A stretch of 64,000 nt of DNA from Idiomarina tyrosinivorans (lineage in GTDB: Bacteria; Pseudomonadota; Gammaproteobacteria; Enterobacterales; Alteromonadaceae). The translations under genes and the position numbers were made by a program. The notes under the pieces are model-generated. The model was given only the letters and a program-made list of their open reading frames with translations, was not told the origin of the DNA and made no database searches. Positions 36,385-46,672 of this stretch are shown here, piece by piece. Every line of letters starts with the position of its first letter. The stretch's first letter is position 1. The stretch lies in assembly GCF_003987475.1 (NCBI RefSeq), contig NZ_PIQH01000001.1, positions 339,593-403,592 on the forward strand. The letters run 5' to 3'.

Positions 36385-37113
36385 TTAGTTGGACTGTGGG
36401 TGTTGTCGGTTGAGCCACCAAAACTTGGCATTTTGCCACCATTTGACGGTGGCCCTCTGTTGCCGTTGTGGAGGCGTCCAAGCATAGGCTGGGTCGCGAC
36501 CTAAGCGGTGACTCAGTTGCACAGGATAAGGTTTAAGGCCAATCACATTTAACCCAAACTCCCACCACCATTGCATATCAATATCCACTGGGCGGAAGAT
36601 TTTTTCGCTGCGTTCGAGCAGTTCTCGCGCCGCGTCCGCTTTAATAGCGTAGGCACAGCAGCCACGTGGTACTCGTTCGTAGCGCACTACGGTGACCGCA
36701 CCAAACCGATGATGCTGACGTTTTCGCTCCGGACGGAAGGGTTCCGCGAGCTTGATCATGTTCCACGGCACATCGATGGCTTCGATGTAATTCGCCAACA
36801 CTCGGAAGCTGTCCGTTAGAATGACGTCGTCTTCTAACACCACGCCGTAATCAACCCCAGACTCGACGATCATCTCCCAACTGCGTCGGTGATTAATATA
36901 TTGCGCCAGTTGCAAGCTAGAGAGGTCATGATGATAGTCACGCCGATTGCGCTCGACATCCACCCAGCGTTGATAATCGCCATCGGTGATTTGGTGAGGA
37001 TCGACTGCATCCACGCGAGTGAAGGCTTTGCCCGATTTGTTGAACTGATTTTTTAACTGCTCAAGCCGCGTTTTATCACGCTCACGATTGATCACGAAAT
37101 ATTGATAGCGCAT
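36385..37113 (-). CDS. Glycosyltransferase family 25 (LPS biosynthesis type)
   Basis: The 242-residue protein has the GT25 layout. The N-terminus reads [16 protein letters not shown], and a nucleotide-sugar/metal motif VVLEDDV follows near residue 92 with the preceding helix [21 protein letters not shown]. It probably adds a hexose, often galactose, to LPS or another glycan on the cytosolic side of the membrane. It is a lone gene, divergent from tesB and not in a visible sugar cluster. The C-terminus is rich in Trp and Gln. Confidence 0.82.
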   Translation of the reverse strand: MRYQYFVINRERDKTRLEQLKNQFNKSGKAFTRVDAVDPHQITDGDYQRWVDVERNRRDYHHDLSSLQLAQYINHRRSWEMIVESGVDYGVVLEDDVILTDSFRVLANYIEAIDVPWNMIKLAEPFRPERKRQHHRFGAVTVVRYERVPRGCCAYAIKADAARELLERSEKIFRPVDIDMQWWWEFGLNVIGLKPYPVQLSHRLGRDPAYAWTPPQRQQRATVKWWQNAKFWWLNRQHPQSN

Positions 37114-37254
37114 AAATACCCGTTGTTAGTGTTATCGTTCATACCTCCACAGAGCGGCGTGGCTGGGTGTAAGTTCCCTCTCTCGACACGGCTTTACGTT
37201 TCTTTTACACAGCTTTTCGGTAAACTTAGCCAAAAATCCGTACAAGGAGCCGTT

Positions 37255-38118
37255 ATGAGCAGCGTACTTTCAGACTTACTTAACCTGTTACGCCTAGAAA
37301 CGATCGAGCAAGGTATCTATCGCGGACAGAGCCAAGACTTGGGCTTTGGTGCCGTATTTGGCGGTCAAGTGATCGGCCAAGCGCTCTCCGCGGCAAAGGA
37401 GACGCTCCCTGCAGACCGAAAGTGTCATTCGTTTCATAGCTATTTTCTTCGCCCTGGCGACGCTAGCAAGCCTATCGTCTATGACGTGGAAGTGATTCGC
37501 GACGGGAAGAGTTTTTCTGCCCGCAGAATTAAAGCGGTACAGCACGGCAAACCGATTTTTTATATGACCGCCTCGTTCCAAATTGATGAACAGGGCTTCG
37601 AGCATCAACAAGCGATGCCTGATGTTCCAGGCCCTGAGGGATTAGTGTCGGATTTAGACATTTATCGTGAACACGCCGATTGGATTCCGGAGAAGATTCG
37701 CAATAAATTCATTTCTGAGAAGCCCATAGAAATGCGTTTTGTCACTCCTTACAACCCATTTAAACCGGAAAAGTCAGAACCACAGCGTTATGTCTGGTTT
37801 AAAGCCAATGGTGAAATGCCGGACGACCCGCGGATACACAAATACCTTCTGGCCTATGCGTCCGATTTCAACTTTTTACCCACGGCGCTGCAGCCACATG
37901 GTGTCAGCTTTGCACAACCGAATATGCAAGTGGCAACCATTGACCATGCAATGTGGTTCCATCGCGACTTCCGCGTTGACGAATGGTTACTGTATTCAAT
38001 TGATAGCCCCAGTGCTTCAGCGGCTAAGGGATTAGTTCGAGGACAATTCTTTAATCGTAAGGGTGAATTAGTGGCCTCGACCATTCAGGAAGGGGTAATG
38101 CGCGACCGCTCAAGCTAA
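37255..38118 (+). CDS. tesB: Acyl-CoA thioesterase II
   Basis: TesB hydrolyses medium- and long-chain acyl-CoA with its double hot-dog fold. I start at ATG 37255 because AAGGAG stands seven bases upstream and the resulting 287 residues equal the E. coli length. An in-frame extension to 37102 has no ribosome site and overlaps the divergent gene. Motifs include [32 protein letters not shown], and C-terminal [18 protein letters not shown] and ARGQ-like [17 protein letters not shown], where Asp and Gln of the catalytic set are placed. Confidence 0.94.
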   Translation: MSSVLSDLLNLLRLETIEQGIYRGQSQDLGFGAVFGGQVIGQALSAAKETLPADRKCHSFHSYFLRPGDASKPIVYDVEVIRDGKSFSARRIKAVQHGKPIFYMTASFQIDEQGFEHQQAMPDVPGPEGLVSDLDIYREHADWIPEKIRNKFISEKPIEMRFVTPYNPFKPEKSEPQRYVWFKANGEMPDDPRIHKYLLAYASDFNFLPTALQPHGVSFAQPNMQVATIDHAMWFHRDFRVDEWLLYSIDSPSASAAKGLVRGQFFNRKGELVASTIQEGVMRDRSS

Positions 38119-38128
38119 GCGGTCGCTA
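38101..38128. terminator. Hairpin at the tesB/nupC junction, possible terminator
   Basis: GCGACCGCT and AGCGGTCGC form a nine-base-pair stem spanning the tesB stop codon, between convergent genes. No T-tract follows on either strand, so it may protect RNA 3' ends rather than terminate. Confidence 0.35.
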
Positions 38129-38134
38129 ATCAAC

Positions 38135-39343
38135 TTAACTGATGGAGTAGAAAAAGCCAGCGATTGCTGCACTCATCATATTGGCAAGGGTAGCCGCTAA
38201 AAGCGCGCGCATTCCCAGCCGCGCAATATCATGGCGACGACTAGGTGCCATACCGCCCAAGCCACCCAACAAGATGGCAATGGAAGAGAAGTTGGCAAAG
38301 CCACACAATACGAAGGTAATAATCACCTGCGCTTGACCACTAAGCTGATCTTTGTAATTAACAAAATCTAAGTAGGCGACGAACTCATTAATCACCAACT
38401 TTTGCCCAATAAAGCTCCCAGCAATCTGCGCTTCATCCCAACTTACGCCTAAAATATACGCTACCGGTTGGAACACATAGCCGAACAGTTCTTGCAGGGT
38501 TAAGTCGGGGTAACCAAACCAACCGCCAACCCAACCAAACAAGCCATTGATCAAGGCAATTAAAGCGACAAAAGCGAGTAGCATGGCGCCCACATTTAGT
38601 GCCAATTGTAAACCGGCAGAAGCGCCTGAGGCAGCCGCGTCGATAAGGTTAACACTGCTTTCATCTACCTCTACTTCATCCAAGTCGTTGCGGGGCTTTT
38701 CGCTTTCCGGAATCATCATTTTGGCCATCAGCAAACCTGCTGGAGCCGCCATGAAACTTGCCGCAATCAGATATTTCAATTCGACACCCACACCAGCGTA
38801 GCCAGCCAGCACCGAGCCAGACACTGACGCCATACCGCCAACCATCACAGCAAACAGCTCAGAGCGCGTCATTGTGCCGATAAACGGCCGAACCATCATT
38901 GGCGCCTCGGTTTGTCCAACGAAGATGTTGGCGGCGGCCGACATCGATTCTGGCCGCGAGGTACGAAGAATGCGTTCTAAGCTACCGCCCAAAATGCGAA
39001 TCACCCAACGCATAATGCCTAGGTAATACAACACCGCAATCAACGACGAGAAGAACACGATAACGCTCATCACTTGAATGGCAAACACAAACCCAAAGTC
39101 CGGACTCGCAAGTTCGCCGAACATAAATTTGATGCCCGCTGAGGTATAACCGATAACGGTCGACACGCCGTTAGCAAAGCTAAACAACATTTCTCGACCG
39201 ACTGGCACATATAACACAAACCCAGCAAGGCCGAATTGAATGGCCAACGCACCGCCGACGGTGCGCCAATTAATCGCACGCCGATTGGTCGAACACAAAT
39301 AGGCAATAACTAAAATAACGGCAATGCCGAGTAAACTATTCAT
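38135..39343 (-). CDS. nupC: NupC-family concentrative nucleoside transporter
   Basis: The 402-residue CNT-family permease brings in nucleosides with H+ or Na+. It has three N-terminal helices, a gate region and the core motifs [25 protein letters not shown] (about 140-164) and [18 protein letters not shown]. In the second half it has [15 protein letters not shown] and [24 protein letters not shown]. The downstream uridine kinase gene begins 17 bases upstream of the nupC end on the same strand in reading order, so uptake and phosphorylation of nucleosides look coupled. Here udk is transcribed first. Confidence 0.92.
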   Translation of the reverse strand: MNSLLGIAVILVIAYLCSTNRRAINWRTVGGALAIQFGLAGFVLYVPVGREMLFSFANGVSTVIGYTSAGIKFMFGELASPDFGFVFAIQVMSVIVFFSSLIAVLYYLGIMRWVIRILGGSLERILRTSRPESMSAAANIFVGQTEAPMMVRPFIGTMTRSELFAVMVGGMASVSGSVLAGYAGVGVELKYLIAASFMAAPAGLLMAKMMIPESEKPRNDLDEVEVDESSVNLIDAAASGASAGLQLALNVGAMLLAFVALIALINGLFGWVGGWFGYPDLTLQELFGYVFQPVAYILGVSWDEAQIAGSFIGQKLVINEFVAYLDFVNYKDQLSGQAQVIITFVLCGFANFSSIAILLGGLGGMAPSRRHDIARLGMRALLAATLANMMSAAIAGFFYSIS

Positions 39344-39360
39344 AAAATAAGAACCAAAGG

Positions 39361-39999
39361 TTATTCCGCCAACAACTGACGTATTTTTGTTTTAATAATA
39401 TCGATGGCGATTTCGTTTTGTCCGCCACGCGTGACGACCAGGTCAGCGTACTGCTTGGAGGGATAGATAAAATCGAAAAATGCCGGACGTACATATTGTT
39501 CGTACTGTTCTGTTATTGAAGACAAGGTCCGGCCCCGCTCTTCTAAATCACGCTTCATCCGCCGTAGCAAACAGATATCCAGCGGGGTATCCATGAATAC
39601 CGAAATATCGAACGCATTACGAAGTTGTTCGTCACTGAGCAACAAAATGCCTTCGACCATGATCACTTTCGCTGGCTTCACACGGAGGGTTTCATCCATA
39701 CGAGTGTGGACTTTATAGCTGTATTGCGGCATGTCGATAGCTTGACCTGCTCTAAGCTGTTCGATGTGTTGAGCCAGGAGATCATGCTCGAAGGCACTAG
39801 GATGGTCATAGTTGGTGAAGGTTCTTTGCTCCAACGTCATATGACTCTGGTCACGATAGTAAGCATCCTCTGCTAAAATCGCGATACCGTCCGTTCCAAA
39901 TTCCTCAACGAGCTGTTGGTAAACTGTGGAGGCAAATAAGCTTTTGCCCGACGCAGACGCCCCTGCGATGGCGATGACCGTTGTTTTTCCCACGCGCAT
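39361..39999 (-). CDS. udk: Uridine kinase
   Basis: The enzyme phosphorylates uridine and cytidine to UMP and CMP in pyrimidine salvage. The 212-residue protein has the P-loop GASASGKS (residues about 13-20), [21 protein letters not shown], the lid YSYKVHTR and [35 protein letters not shown]. It is transcribed just before nupC with a 17-base gap, a logical salvage operon. Confidence 0.95.
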   Translation of the reverse strand: MRVGKTTVIAIAGASASGKSLFASTVYQQLVEEFGTDGIAILAEDAYYRDQSHMTLEQRTFTNYDHPSAFEHDLLAQHIEQLRAGQAIDMPQYSYKVHTRMDETLRVKPAKVIMVEGILLLSDEQLRNAFDISVFMDTPLDICLLRRMKRDLEERGRTLSSITEQYEQYVRPAFFDFIYPSKQYADLVVTRGGQNEIAIDIIKTKIRQLLAE

Positions 40000-40174
40000 A
40001 CTTTTGTTATTGTGATTTCGAAGGCGTAATTATCCTTGATTCCGTCCGCAATTAAAAGGCTTGTGCATTCTCTGATGCGTACTTACAACTTTTGTAACAT
40101 CTTCTTGGCTAGATTGTTAATAATGAACGCGTATAGTGGGGCTTTCGATATTGTTAGACACCAAGGACCGTGAA

Positions 40175-42967
40175 ATGATCTTTCGTAAAACACTCACCGC
40201 CGTGGCAATTACTGCCGCCATGGCGACGCTATCCGGTTGCCAGTTAACCACTGACGCCGAGGCCACCACAAGCCAACAAGCGACAATCAATTATCCTTCA
40301 GTGAAAATTCCGTATCAGAAATTTACCCTGGATAATGGCTTGACGGTGATCGTACACGAAGATCATAAAACCCCAATTGTTGCCGTTAATGTTTGGTACA
40401 AAGTCGGCTCCAAAGACGAGAAGCCTGGTAAAACAGGGTTTGCTCACCTGTTTGAGCACCTGATGTTCAATGGCTCGGAAAATTACGACGACGAGTATTT
40501 TGGACCGTTTGAGAAAGCCGGTGCTACGGAAATGAATGGCACCACTAACAACGATCGCACTAACTATTTTGAAAACGTTCCAACTCCAGCGCTTGATATG
40601 GCGCTGTGGATGGAGTCTGACCGGATGGGACATTTGGTCGGCGCAATTACACAAAGCAAACTCGATGAACAACGCGGTGTGGTGCAAAACGAGAAGCGTC
40701 AAGGGGAAGCTCAGCCATATGGCCGAGTTTTTGGCTATATTGCAAAGAATACGTTCCCCAGCGAACACCCATACTCTTGGCCGGTCATTGGCTCAATGGA
40801 CGATCTCAACGCGGCCTCTTTAGATGATGTAAAACAATGGTTTAGCGACTATTACGGCGCGGCTAACGCGGTCTTAGTGATGGCCGGTGACATTGATGTG
40901 GAAACCGCAAAAGCCAAGGCGCAAAAGTATTTCGGCGATATACCGGCAGGCAAGCCTCTAAAAAAATTACGCCATTGGGTAGCAAAACGTAGCGGCGAAA
41001 AACGTGCGGTGATGGAAGATAACGTGCCGGCCGCGAGACTTTATAAAGTTTGGAACACCGCTGCTTCCGAGCAGCAAGATGCGGTGCTACTCGGAATGTT
41101 CGCTGATATTCTGGGTAATGGTAAAAACTCCCGCTTATACAAACGTTTGGTCGAGCAAGAGCAGTTGGTGAGTTCAGTTAACGTAATGCAATATAACCGT
41201 GACCTCGCGGGTCAGTTTTTTATTATTGCTGACGCCAAACAAGGCGTATCGCTCGATAAAATAGAAGCCATCATTGATCAAGAAAAAGCTAAGTTAATAG
41301 CAGAAGGCCCAAGCGTTGAGGAATTACAGCGCTTAAAATTTGCTGACACTGCCAGCTTTGTTCGCCGCGCAGAGACTATTGGCGGCTTCGGAGGTAAATC
41401 AGATATTCTTGCTTCGGGTGAGGTATACCAAGATAACCCTGGCTTTTATCAGCAGCGTCTTGAGTGGCTGCAAAACGCCACGCCGGCTGCAGTGACCGCC
41501 GCTGCCAAACAGTGGTTAAGCGATGGTGCATTTGTACTCCAAGTGAAACCACAACCAAACTATGAGACACATGAAACAAGCGTCGACCGCAGTAAGCTGC
41601 CGGAAGTCGGCAAGTTACCAAAATTAGACTTGCCGAAACTACAAAGTTTCACGCTCTCTAATGGTTTACCAGTGTATTTGGCAGAGCGCCACGATACACC
41701 AACGGTAGAAATGACCATGAACTTTAAAGCAGGTTACGCGGCAGATCCACTATCAGGAGCCCCACTCGGTACCGCAAGCTTTACCCTGCAAATGTTAGAA
41801 GAAGGTACAAAACAGTTATCATCCAGTGAATTTGCGGCCAAGTTAGATCGCTTAGGTAGTCAGTTATCGACCTCTGATAGTTTGGATGAGTCCCGCATTA
41901 ATGTCAGTGCATTAACCGTTAACCTGCCAGAAACACTAGAGCTGTTAGATCAAGTGTTGACTCAACCGGGATTGCGAGATGAAGATATCGAACGCGTTCG
42001 CTCGCTTTGGTTAGAAAGCATCCGCAAAGAAAAGGCGCAACCTCGCTCGCAAGCTATTCGGTTATTGCCACAGTTGCTATTCGGCAATAATCACCCTTAC
42101 GGGCAACCGCTAACAGGCTCGGGAACGCTAGCATCAATTAAGAAATTAACTAAGCAAGATATTGAACAGCATCTTAAACACTGGATCCGCCCAGATAACG
42201 CGCGTTTAGTGGTGGTTGGTGATACCGACGTAACAACACTGAAACCACTGTTGGAGAAATCTCTTGGCCAATGGCAGGCGCCCGCAGTTGCAATCCCAAG
42301 TCGGGATATTGCCTCTGTCCCGGCGCAAAAGCAGGCGCACGTCTACCTGATTGACCAACCTGGATCGCCTCAGGCGACAATTATTGCCGGGCAGATAGCG
42401 CCGTCGAAAGCGACCGACAATGCCACCACAATTGATGTTATGAATACCATCATGGGGGGCGCATTCTCTGCTCGCTTAAATATGAACCTGCGTGAAGATA
42501 AACACTGGTCATACGGTGCGTACTCAATGTGGTTATCGGGTTATGAAGGGCCTGGAATGTGGCTGGCGTTTGCTCCGGTTCAAGCGGATAAAGCCAAGGA
42601 ATCCACCCAAGAGATTTATCAGGAATTGCACCAGTACGTTGGGGCAAAACCCGCAACCGCTGAGGAGCTGGCTAAAGTGAAAGCCAACGAAGTGGCCAAG
42701 TTACCAGGCGCGTATGAGGATAAAGCGAGCTTGTTGAGCGCAATTCGCCAAGCACTATCGAATAACAAAGACATGAGTTATTTAGAAAATGAAGCGCAAC
42801 GGATTGAAAGCATTCCGCTCGAAGATGTACAACAAGCCGCAAACACGGTGCTTCATCCTGATAGTTTAACCTGGGTGATTATCGGCGATCTCGACAAAAT
42901 CGAACAACAGATTCGAGCTGCCGGGATTGGTGAAGTCACCGTCGTAGACCCTGATGAGATCGACTAA
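40175..42967 (+). CDS. Lipoprotein M16-family zinc metallopeptidase with two tandem domains
   Basis: I start at ATG 40175, which has AAGGA upstream and gives a lipoprotein signal with LSGC (Cys22). The 930-residue protein has two pitrilysin-like halves, each with a main and a partner domain. The first carries the inverted zinc motif HLFEH (91-95) and the distal Glu in QNEKR (173). The second half, starting FTLSNGLPVYLAERHDTPTV, lacks the zinc motif, as is usual. A further C-terminal segment has the RY-type substrate loop region (NMNLREDKHWSYGAYS). It probably degrades peptides in the periplasm at the outer or inner membrane. It overlaps the CPBP protease gene by 14 bases. Confidence 0.92.
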   Translation: MIFRKTLTAVAITAAMATLSGCQLTTDAEATTSQQATINYPSVKIPYQKFTLDNGLTVIVHEDHKTPIVAVNVWYKVGSKDEKPGKTGFAHLFEHLMFNGSENYDDEYFGPFEKAGATEMNGTTNNDRTNYFENVPTPALDMALWMESDRMGHLVGAITQSKLDEQRGVVQNEKRQGEAQPYGRVFGYIAKNTFPSEHPYSWPVIGSMDDLNAASLDDVKQWFSDYYGAANAVLVMAGDIDVETAKAKAQKYFGDIPAGKPLKKLRHWVAKRSGEKRAVMEDNVPAARLYKVWNTAASEQQDAVLLGMFADILGNGKNSRLYKRLVEQEQLVSSVNVMQYNRDLAGQFFIIADAKQGVSLDKIEAIIDQEKAKLIAEGPSVEELQRLKFADTASFVRRAETIGGFGGKSDILASGEVYQDNPGFYQQRLEWLQNATPAAVTAAAKQWLSDGAFVLQVKPQPNYETHETSVDRSKLPEVGKLPKLDLPKLQSFTLSNGLPVYLAERHDTPTVEMTMNFKAGYAADPLSGAPLGTASFTLQMLEEGTKQLSSSEFAAKLDRLGSQLSTSDSLDESRINVSALTVNLPETLELLDQVLTQPGLRDEDIERVRSLWLESIRKEKAQPRSQAIRLLPQLLFGNNHPYGQPLTGSGTLASIKKLTKQDIEQHLKHWIRPDNARLVVVGDTDVTTLKPLLEKSLGQWQAPAVAIPSRDIASVPAQKQAHVYLIDQPGSPQATIIAGQIAPSKATDNATTIDVMNTIMGGAFSARLNMNLREDKHWSYGAYSMWLSGYEGPGMWLAFAPVQADKAKESTQEIYQELHQYVGAKPATAEELAKVKANEVAKLPGAYEDKASLLSAIRQALSNNKDMSYLENEAQRIESIPLEDVQQAANTVLHPDSLTWVIIGDLDKIEQQIRAAGIGEVTVVDPDEID

Positions 42968-43571
42968 ACCCTCTTCGTCCTCAATAAAGCCCGGCGACCT
43001 GCTCGCCGGGCAACTGATTTTAGCCGCCATTGCGGTGGTGACCATCTACTGGTTCGATACCCCTGTCCCCATTCCCGTTATTGGTAATCTTAACGCCCTA
43101 TGCTTAGGCGTAGCGTTTGCTGGACTGAGTTTTTTACTAATTATTGTTGGTCTCAACGGGCCTAAATGGTTGGCAAAGCCGTTACAACAGCAGGTCCAAT
43201 TCGTTTATCCAATTGTTGCCGAGTTCAATGCGCTGCGGTTGACGGCATTGGCTTTGGCGGCAGGTGTGAGTGAGGAGTTGTTGTTTCGGGTTGCGTTGCA
43301 ATACTGGAGCGTAGAGTGGTTCGGCACCCTGCTTGGGGTACTGGCAATCGCCCTACTGTTTGCTCTGCTGCATTGTATGTCGTGGACATACGTCGCCACC
43401 ACCTTTGTGATCGGCTTGGCACTCGGCAGCGCCTACGCCTATTGGCAAAGCATTGCCTTAGTCGTTAGTTGGCATTTTTGCTACGACTTACTTGCCCTAT
43501 TCGCCCTACGCTACTTTCCGGAAAAGTTAGGCCTAGACATTAAAGGGTTCCAGGAAACTGCAAATCAATAA
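42954..43571 (+). CDS. CPBP-family intramembrane metalloprotease
   Basis: The 205-residue membrane protein has six or so helices. It also has the three CPBP (Abi/CAAX) motifs: EELLFR (about residues 103-108), FALLH, and the C-terminal SWHFCYDLLALFAL with His and Asp. The family includes prenyl-protein proteases and bacteriocin-immunity proteins, and the substrate here is unknown. It is translationally coupled to the M16 protease and overlaps the convergent DUF3429 gene by 32 bases. Confidence 0.83.
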   Translation: MRSTKPSSSSIKPGDLLAGQLILAAIAVVTIYWFDTPVPIPVIGNLNALCLGVAFAGLSFLLIIVGLNGPKWLAKPLQQQVQFVYPIVAEFNALRLTALALAAGVSEELLFRVALQYWSVEWFGTLLGVLAIALLFALLHCMSWTYVATTFVIGLALGSAYAYWQSIALVVSWHFCYDLLALFALRYFPEKLGLDIKGFQETANQ

Positions 43572-44004
43572 CCACGAACAGTTCGCAAACCACAACGGCA
43601 ATCGTCAACACTAAGCGCAGCGGATAGTAACTGGCTTGATCGCTCATGATGCTGCCTGGAATTAAGCGCTTCTCGAAAAATAAGACCGCAAGATAACCAA
43701 CAATCTGTATCCACAAGCCAATAATCATGCTGTCTAACAATAAACTCAACCACGCCGCTAAACTGAACACGTTGCTCAGTACAATCAGTACCTGTGTCTG
43801 CTCTTGGTCAGCGTAATGTAACGCCCGCCCCCATAACGTCCCGCTTAAGAAGCTCAGGATGATCGCGCCATAGGTCACAAAAGCGTAAGGCATCGCTAAA
43901 TTGAATACGGTGGTATCCATTAATTGGCACAGCGCTAATCCGATAAACGGGATCAAGCCGGCGGCTCCTAGCCCCATAATCCAACGATTCTTATAAGATG
44001 TCAT
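43540..44004 (-). CDS. DUF3429 membrane protein
   Basis: The 154-residue protein has five hydrophobic segments and the segment YGAIILSFLSGTLWGRAL typical of DUF3429 (TMEM69-like) proteins. The function of the family is unknown. A good ribosome site (GGAGAC) precedes the start at 44004. Its 3' end overlaps the convergent CPBP gene. Confidence 0.82.
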   Translation of the reverse strand: MTSYKNRWIMGLGAAGLIPFIGLALCQLMDTTVFNLAMPYAFVTYGAIILSFLSGTLWGRALHYADQEQTQVLIVLSNVFSLAAWLSLLLDSMIIGLWIQIVGYLAVLFFEKRLIPGSIMSDQASYYPLRLVLTIAVVVCELFVVIDLQFPGTL

Positions 44005-44078
44005 AGCGTCTCCTTACTGGTTCCGTTACTTAGTGTAACGAAGATAACCACAATTTTGTTCAATAACTGATCCAGGCT

Positions 44079-45458
44079 ATGGTCTATCAAGCTACGGCTA
44101 ACGTAGCAAACAGCATCAGTATGTTGAAAGGTATAGGTGATAGTTTGGCTCAGTTTCGTACCGGCTTATTTTGGTTTCACAACGACTTACGCTTACACGA
44201 CCACCCAGCGCTTGCGCAAGCGTGCAAACAATGCGAGCAGTTACTCTGTGTTGTAACCATAGATAATAGCGGCTTTAACACCTCTCGCTACGGATTAACC
44301 CAAATCAGTGCGCTTCGACAAACGTTCATCGCCGAATCCGTTAATGCCTTAGCCGAACAACTTGCAGCGTATGGCCAGCAGCTTCTTGTATTACAAGGGC
44401 AACCGCTTAACGATATTAGTGAACTGTTGGCAAAATATAACGTCGATGCTGTTTTCCGCAGCCATAGCCAAGATTACTATCACAACCAGCGCTGGCAAAA
44501 ACTTCAACGGCGTTATCCGTTTTTGCATTTTGCCGAGTACACAACAACCTCGCTGTTTAGCGAGCAACAACTACCCTGCGATCTGCAAAACTGGCCAGAC
44601 ACCTTTAGCAAGTTTCGCAGAAAGTTAGATCAACAACAGCCGCCGCAACCGCTTGAAGCGATTGAAACCCTGCCAGCGACTCCCTTGAAGACCTCAACTC
44701 AACGGTTGCCAGTAGCCGCTGATACATCGTCAGAGCTGTTTCATGGTGGCGAACAACCAGCGTTACAAAAACTCAAACGCTATTTCAGCAGTCAGTTACC
44801 GCAGAGTTACCAGCAAACGCGTAATCATTTTGATGATCCACAAGGGTCAACGTACTTCTCTGCATGGCTGGCCAACGGCTCGTTATCAGCACGCCAAGTT
44901 GTCGCCGAATTACGCCGTCACGAAGCTCGGTTTGGGGCAAATAAATCAACCAACTGGATATACTTCGAATTGCTCTGGCGTGAATATTTTTATTGGTACG
45001 CCGTGGCTCATGGCACTAAGTTATTTCAATTTTCAGGAATAAAGGCACAGCCTCCACGCACCTCATTTTACCCTCAACGCTTCGCCAAGTGGTGTTCTGG
45101 AAACACTCCATACCCTATTGTTAATGCCAGTATGCGTCAGCTTCGGCAGACCGGCTATCTATCTAATCGGGCTCGGCAACTGGTGGCAAGTTGTTTAGTC
45201 CATGAATTAGCCATAGATTGGCGCTATGGCGCCGCCTATTTTGAGCAACAGCTGGTGGACTATGATGTCAGCTCAAACTGGGGAAATTGGCAATATTTAG
45301 CGGGTGTCGGTGCAGACCCTCGCGGTCATCGCCACTTTGATCTAGTCAAACAAACCCAAATGTACGACCCAGATCACGCATTTATTCAACGCTGGCAAGG
45401 CAACGCCCACGATCAGGCCTTGGATATCAACGATGCGGCTGACTGGCCGATCCAATAG
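44079..45458 (+). CDS. DASH-type cryptochrome / photolyase-family flavoprotein
   Basis: DASH cryptochromes bind FAD and usually a folate antenna and repair cyclobutane dimers in single-stranded DNA. The 459-residue protein opens with GLFWFHNDLRLHDHPAL and has an N-terminal Rossmann antenna domain (about 30-165). The FAD-binding domain holds WIYFELLWREYFYWYA, the segment RQTGYLSNRARQLVASCLVHELAIDWRYGAAYFE and the DASH signature SSNWGNWQYLAGVGADPR. The start is unsure: ATG 44079 is listed, but ATG 44121 would trim 14 residues that are not needed for the fold. No folate or carotenoid gene is linked. Confidence 0.88.
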   Translation: MVYQATANVANSISMLKGIGDSLAQFRTGLFWFHNDLRLHDHPALAQACKQCEQLLCVVTIDNSGFNTSRYGLTQISALRQTFIAESVNALAEQLAAYGQQLLVLQGQPLNDISELLAKYNVDAVFRSHSQDYYHNQRWQKLQRRYPFLHFAEYTTTSLFSEQQLPCDLQNWPDTFSKFRRKLDQQQPPQPLEAIETLPATPLKTSTQRLPVAADTSSELFHGGEQPALQKLKRYFSSQLPQSYQQTRNHFDDPQGSTYFSAWLANGSLSARQVVAELRRHEARFGANKSTNWIYFELLWREYFYWYAVAHGTKLFQFSGIKAQPPRTSFYPQRFAKWCSGNTPYPIVNASMRQLRQTGYLSNRARQLVASCLVHELAIDWRYGAAYFEQQLVDYDVSSNWGNWQYLAGVGADPRGHRHFDLVKQTQMYDPDHAFIQRWQGNAHDQALDINDAADWPIQ

Positions 45459-45469
45459 TCAGTGCCGAA

Positions 45470-46663
45470 TTAGGCGATGACCTGTTCCAGCGGCGCCGGT
45501 TGGCCATGATAAAAACCTTGTTGGAAATCAATCTCAAGTTGCTGTAAGTGCAAAGACAGCTCAGGCGAGTCGACATACTCAGCAACGATTGGAATGCGGA
45601 GTTCTGAGCAAATATCAAAAATTCCCATAAAGATCGCCGCACAAGCCGCACTTTTCATTACTTTTTGTACAATGCTGCCGTCAATTTTTAAATAATTGGG
45701 GCTTAGGTCGATTAAACGTGTGAAGTTAGAGAATCCCACACCGAAGTCATCAATCGCAATTTCCCCCCCAGCAGCTCTTACCGCCTTCATGAATTCGTGC
45801 ATTTTATCGGTATCACGAACCGACTCAGTTTCACTGATTTCAAAGATTAAACGAGCCGTTGGGTGATGCGCCAAGCCCTGAAGAATGAACGCCACCGTTT
45901 CTGGGTTGCTGACGTCTTCGGCGCAAAGGTTGACTGAAATTTTAATATTATGTGCAACCGAATCGGTGATTGCCTGCCCCACCACTTTACGGGTAATTTG
46001 GGCATAATAGCGGGTGGTTTTGGCATGCGGCAAAAATTGGTCTGGGGTTAGAATTGTATTGCCTAAATCTAGCCGAACCAACGCTTCATAGTAGGTAAGT
46101 GACGCATCATAACGTTCAATTTTTTGATAGTAATTTTTGATGCAACGTTCGTCAAAGCCTCGCTGGATAAATTCCATCCAACGGCGCGGCGTCAAGGCTC
46201 TGAACTCGCGCTCAGTCATGGTTTGCACGCGGTGGCTGGTATATTGCTGCTTAGCTTTCTCTAAGGCACTTTCTGCCAACGCTAAGGTATGCTGAGAACC
46301 CACGCCCATTCCCATCGCCAACTCAAGTGCAATATCAACGTGGTTCACTAGCAGTGGCGTGGCTGTTGCGTGATCGTAAAAGCGCAGCATTTTGCGTTCA
46401 AACAGCGGGGCAGGTATCGCATTAAGGCTGACCACCGCGAACTTATCTCCGTATAAGTGAAATAGCTCGCATTGTTGGCGTTTAAAGTAGTCGGTTGCAA
46501 CGTCACTGAAGGCATGTAGTAATGCGTCACCAAACTCAACACCATAGAAATTAGTAATCGTCCGAAATTGACGAATATCGACCACTCCCACGCATTTCTG
46601 TGGTGATTGCTGCAAACGCTTTAGCAGCGCTTTTTTGTCGGGTATATTTTTCAGTAATCCCAT
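45470..46663 (-). CDS. EAL-domain c-di-GMP phosphodiesterase with degenerate GGDEF domain
   Basis: The 397-residue protein has an N-terminal GGDEF-like domain (about 1-150) whose signature reads YGDKF, so it cannot make c-di-GMP but may bind GTP or regulate. The EAL domain (about 165-395) keeps the catalytic set: EALVRL, N in SVNL, E in FEISE, IDDFG, K in LKIDG, E in VAEYV and QGFYHGQP. It is therefore probably an active phosphodiesterase. ATG 46663 is chosen over a GTG two codons earlier because GGTGG stands before it. It follows a MASE1-GGDEF gene by nine bases. Confidence 0.87.
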   Translation of the reverse strand: MGLLKNIPDKKALLKRLQQSPQKCVGVVDIRQFRTITNFYGVEFGDALLHAFSDVATDYFKRQQCELFHLYGDKFAVVSLNAIPAPLFERKMLRFYDHATATPLLVNHVDIALELAMGMGVGSQHTLALAESALEKAKQQYTSHRVQTMTEREFRALTPRRWMEFIQRGFDERCIKNYYQKIERYDASLTYYEALVRLDLGNTILTPDQFLPHAKTTRYYAQITRKVVGQAITDSVAHNIKISVNLCAEDVSNPETVAFILQGLAHHPTARLIFEISETESVRDTDKMHEFMKAVRAAGGEIAIDDFGVGFSNFTRLIDLSPNYLKIDGSIVQKVMKSAACAAIFMGIFDICSELRIPIVAEYVDSPELSLHLQQLEIDFQQGFYHGQPAPLEQVIA

Positions 46664-46672
46664 TACCACCAG

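Noticed and set aside
37102..37254. N-terminal extension of TesB
   Set aside because: AAGGAG before ATG 37255 and the exact family length favour the shorter form.
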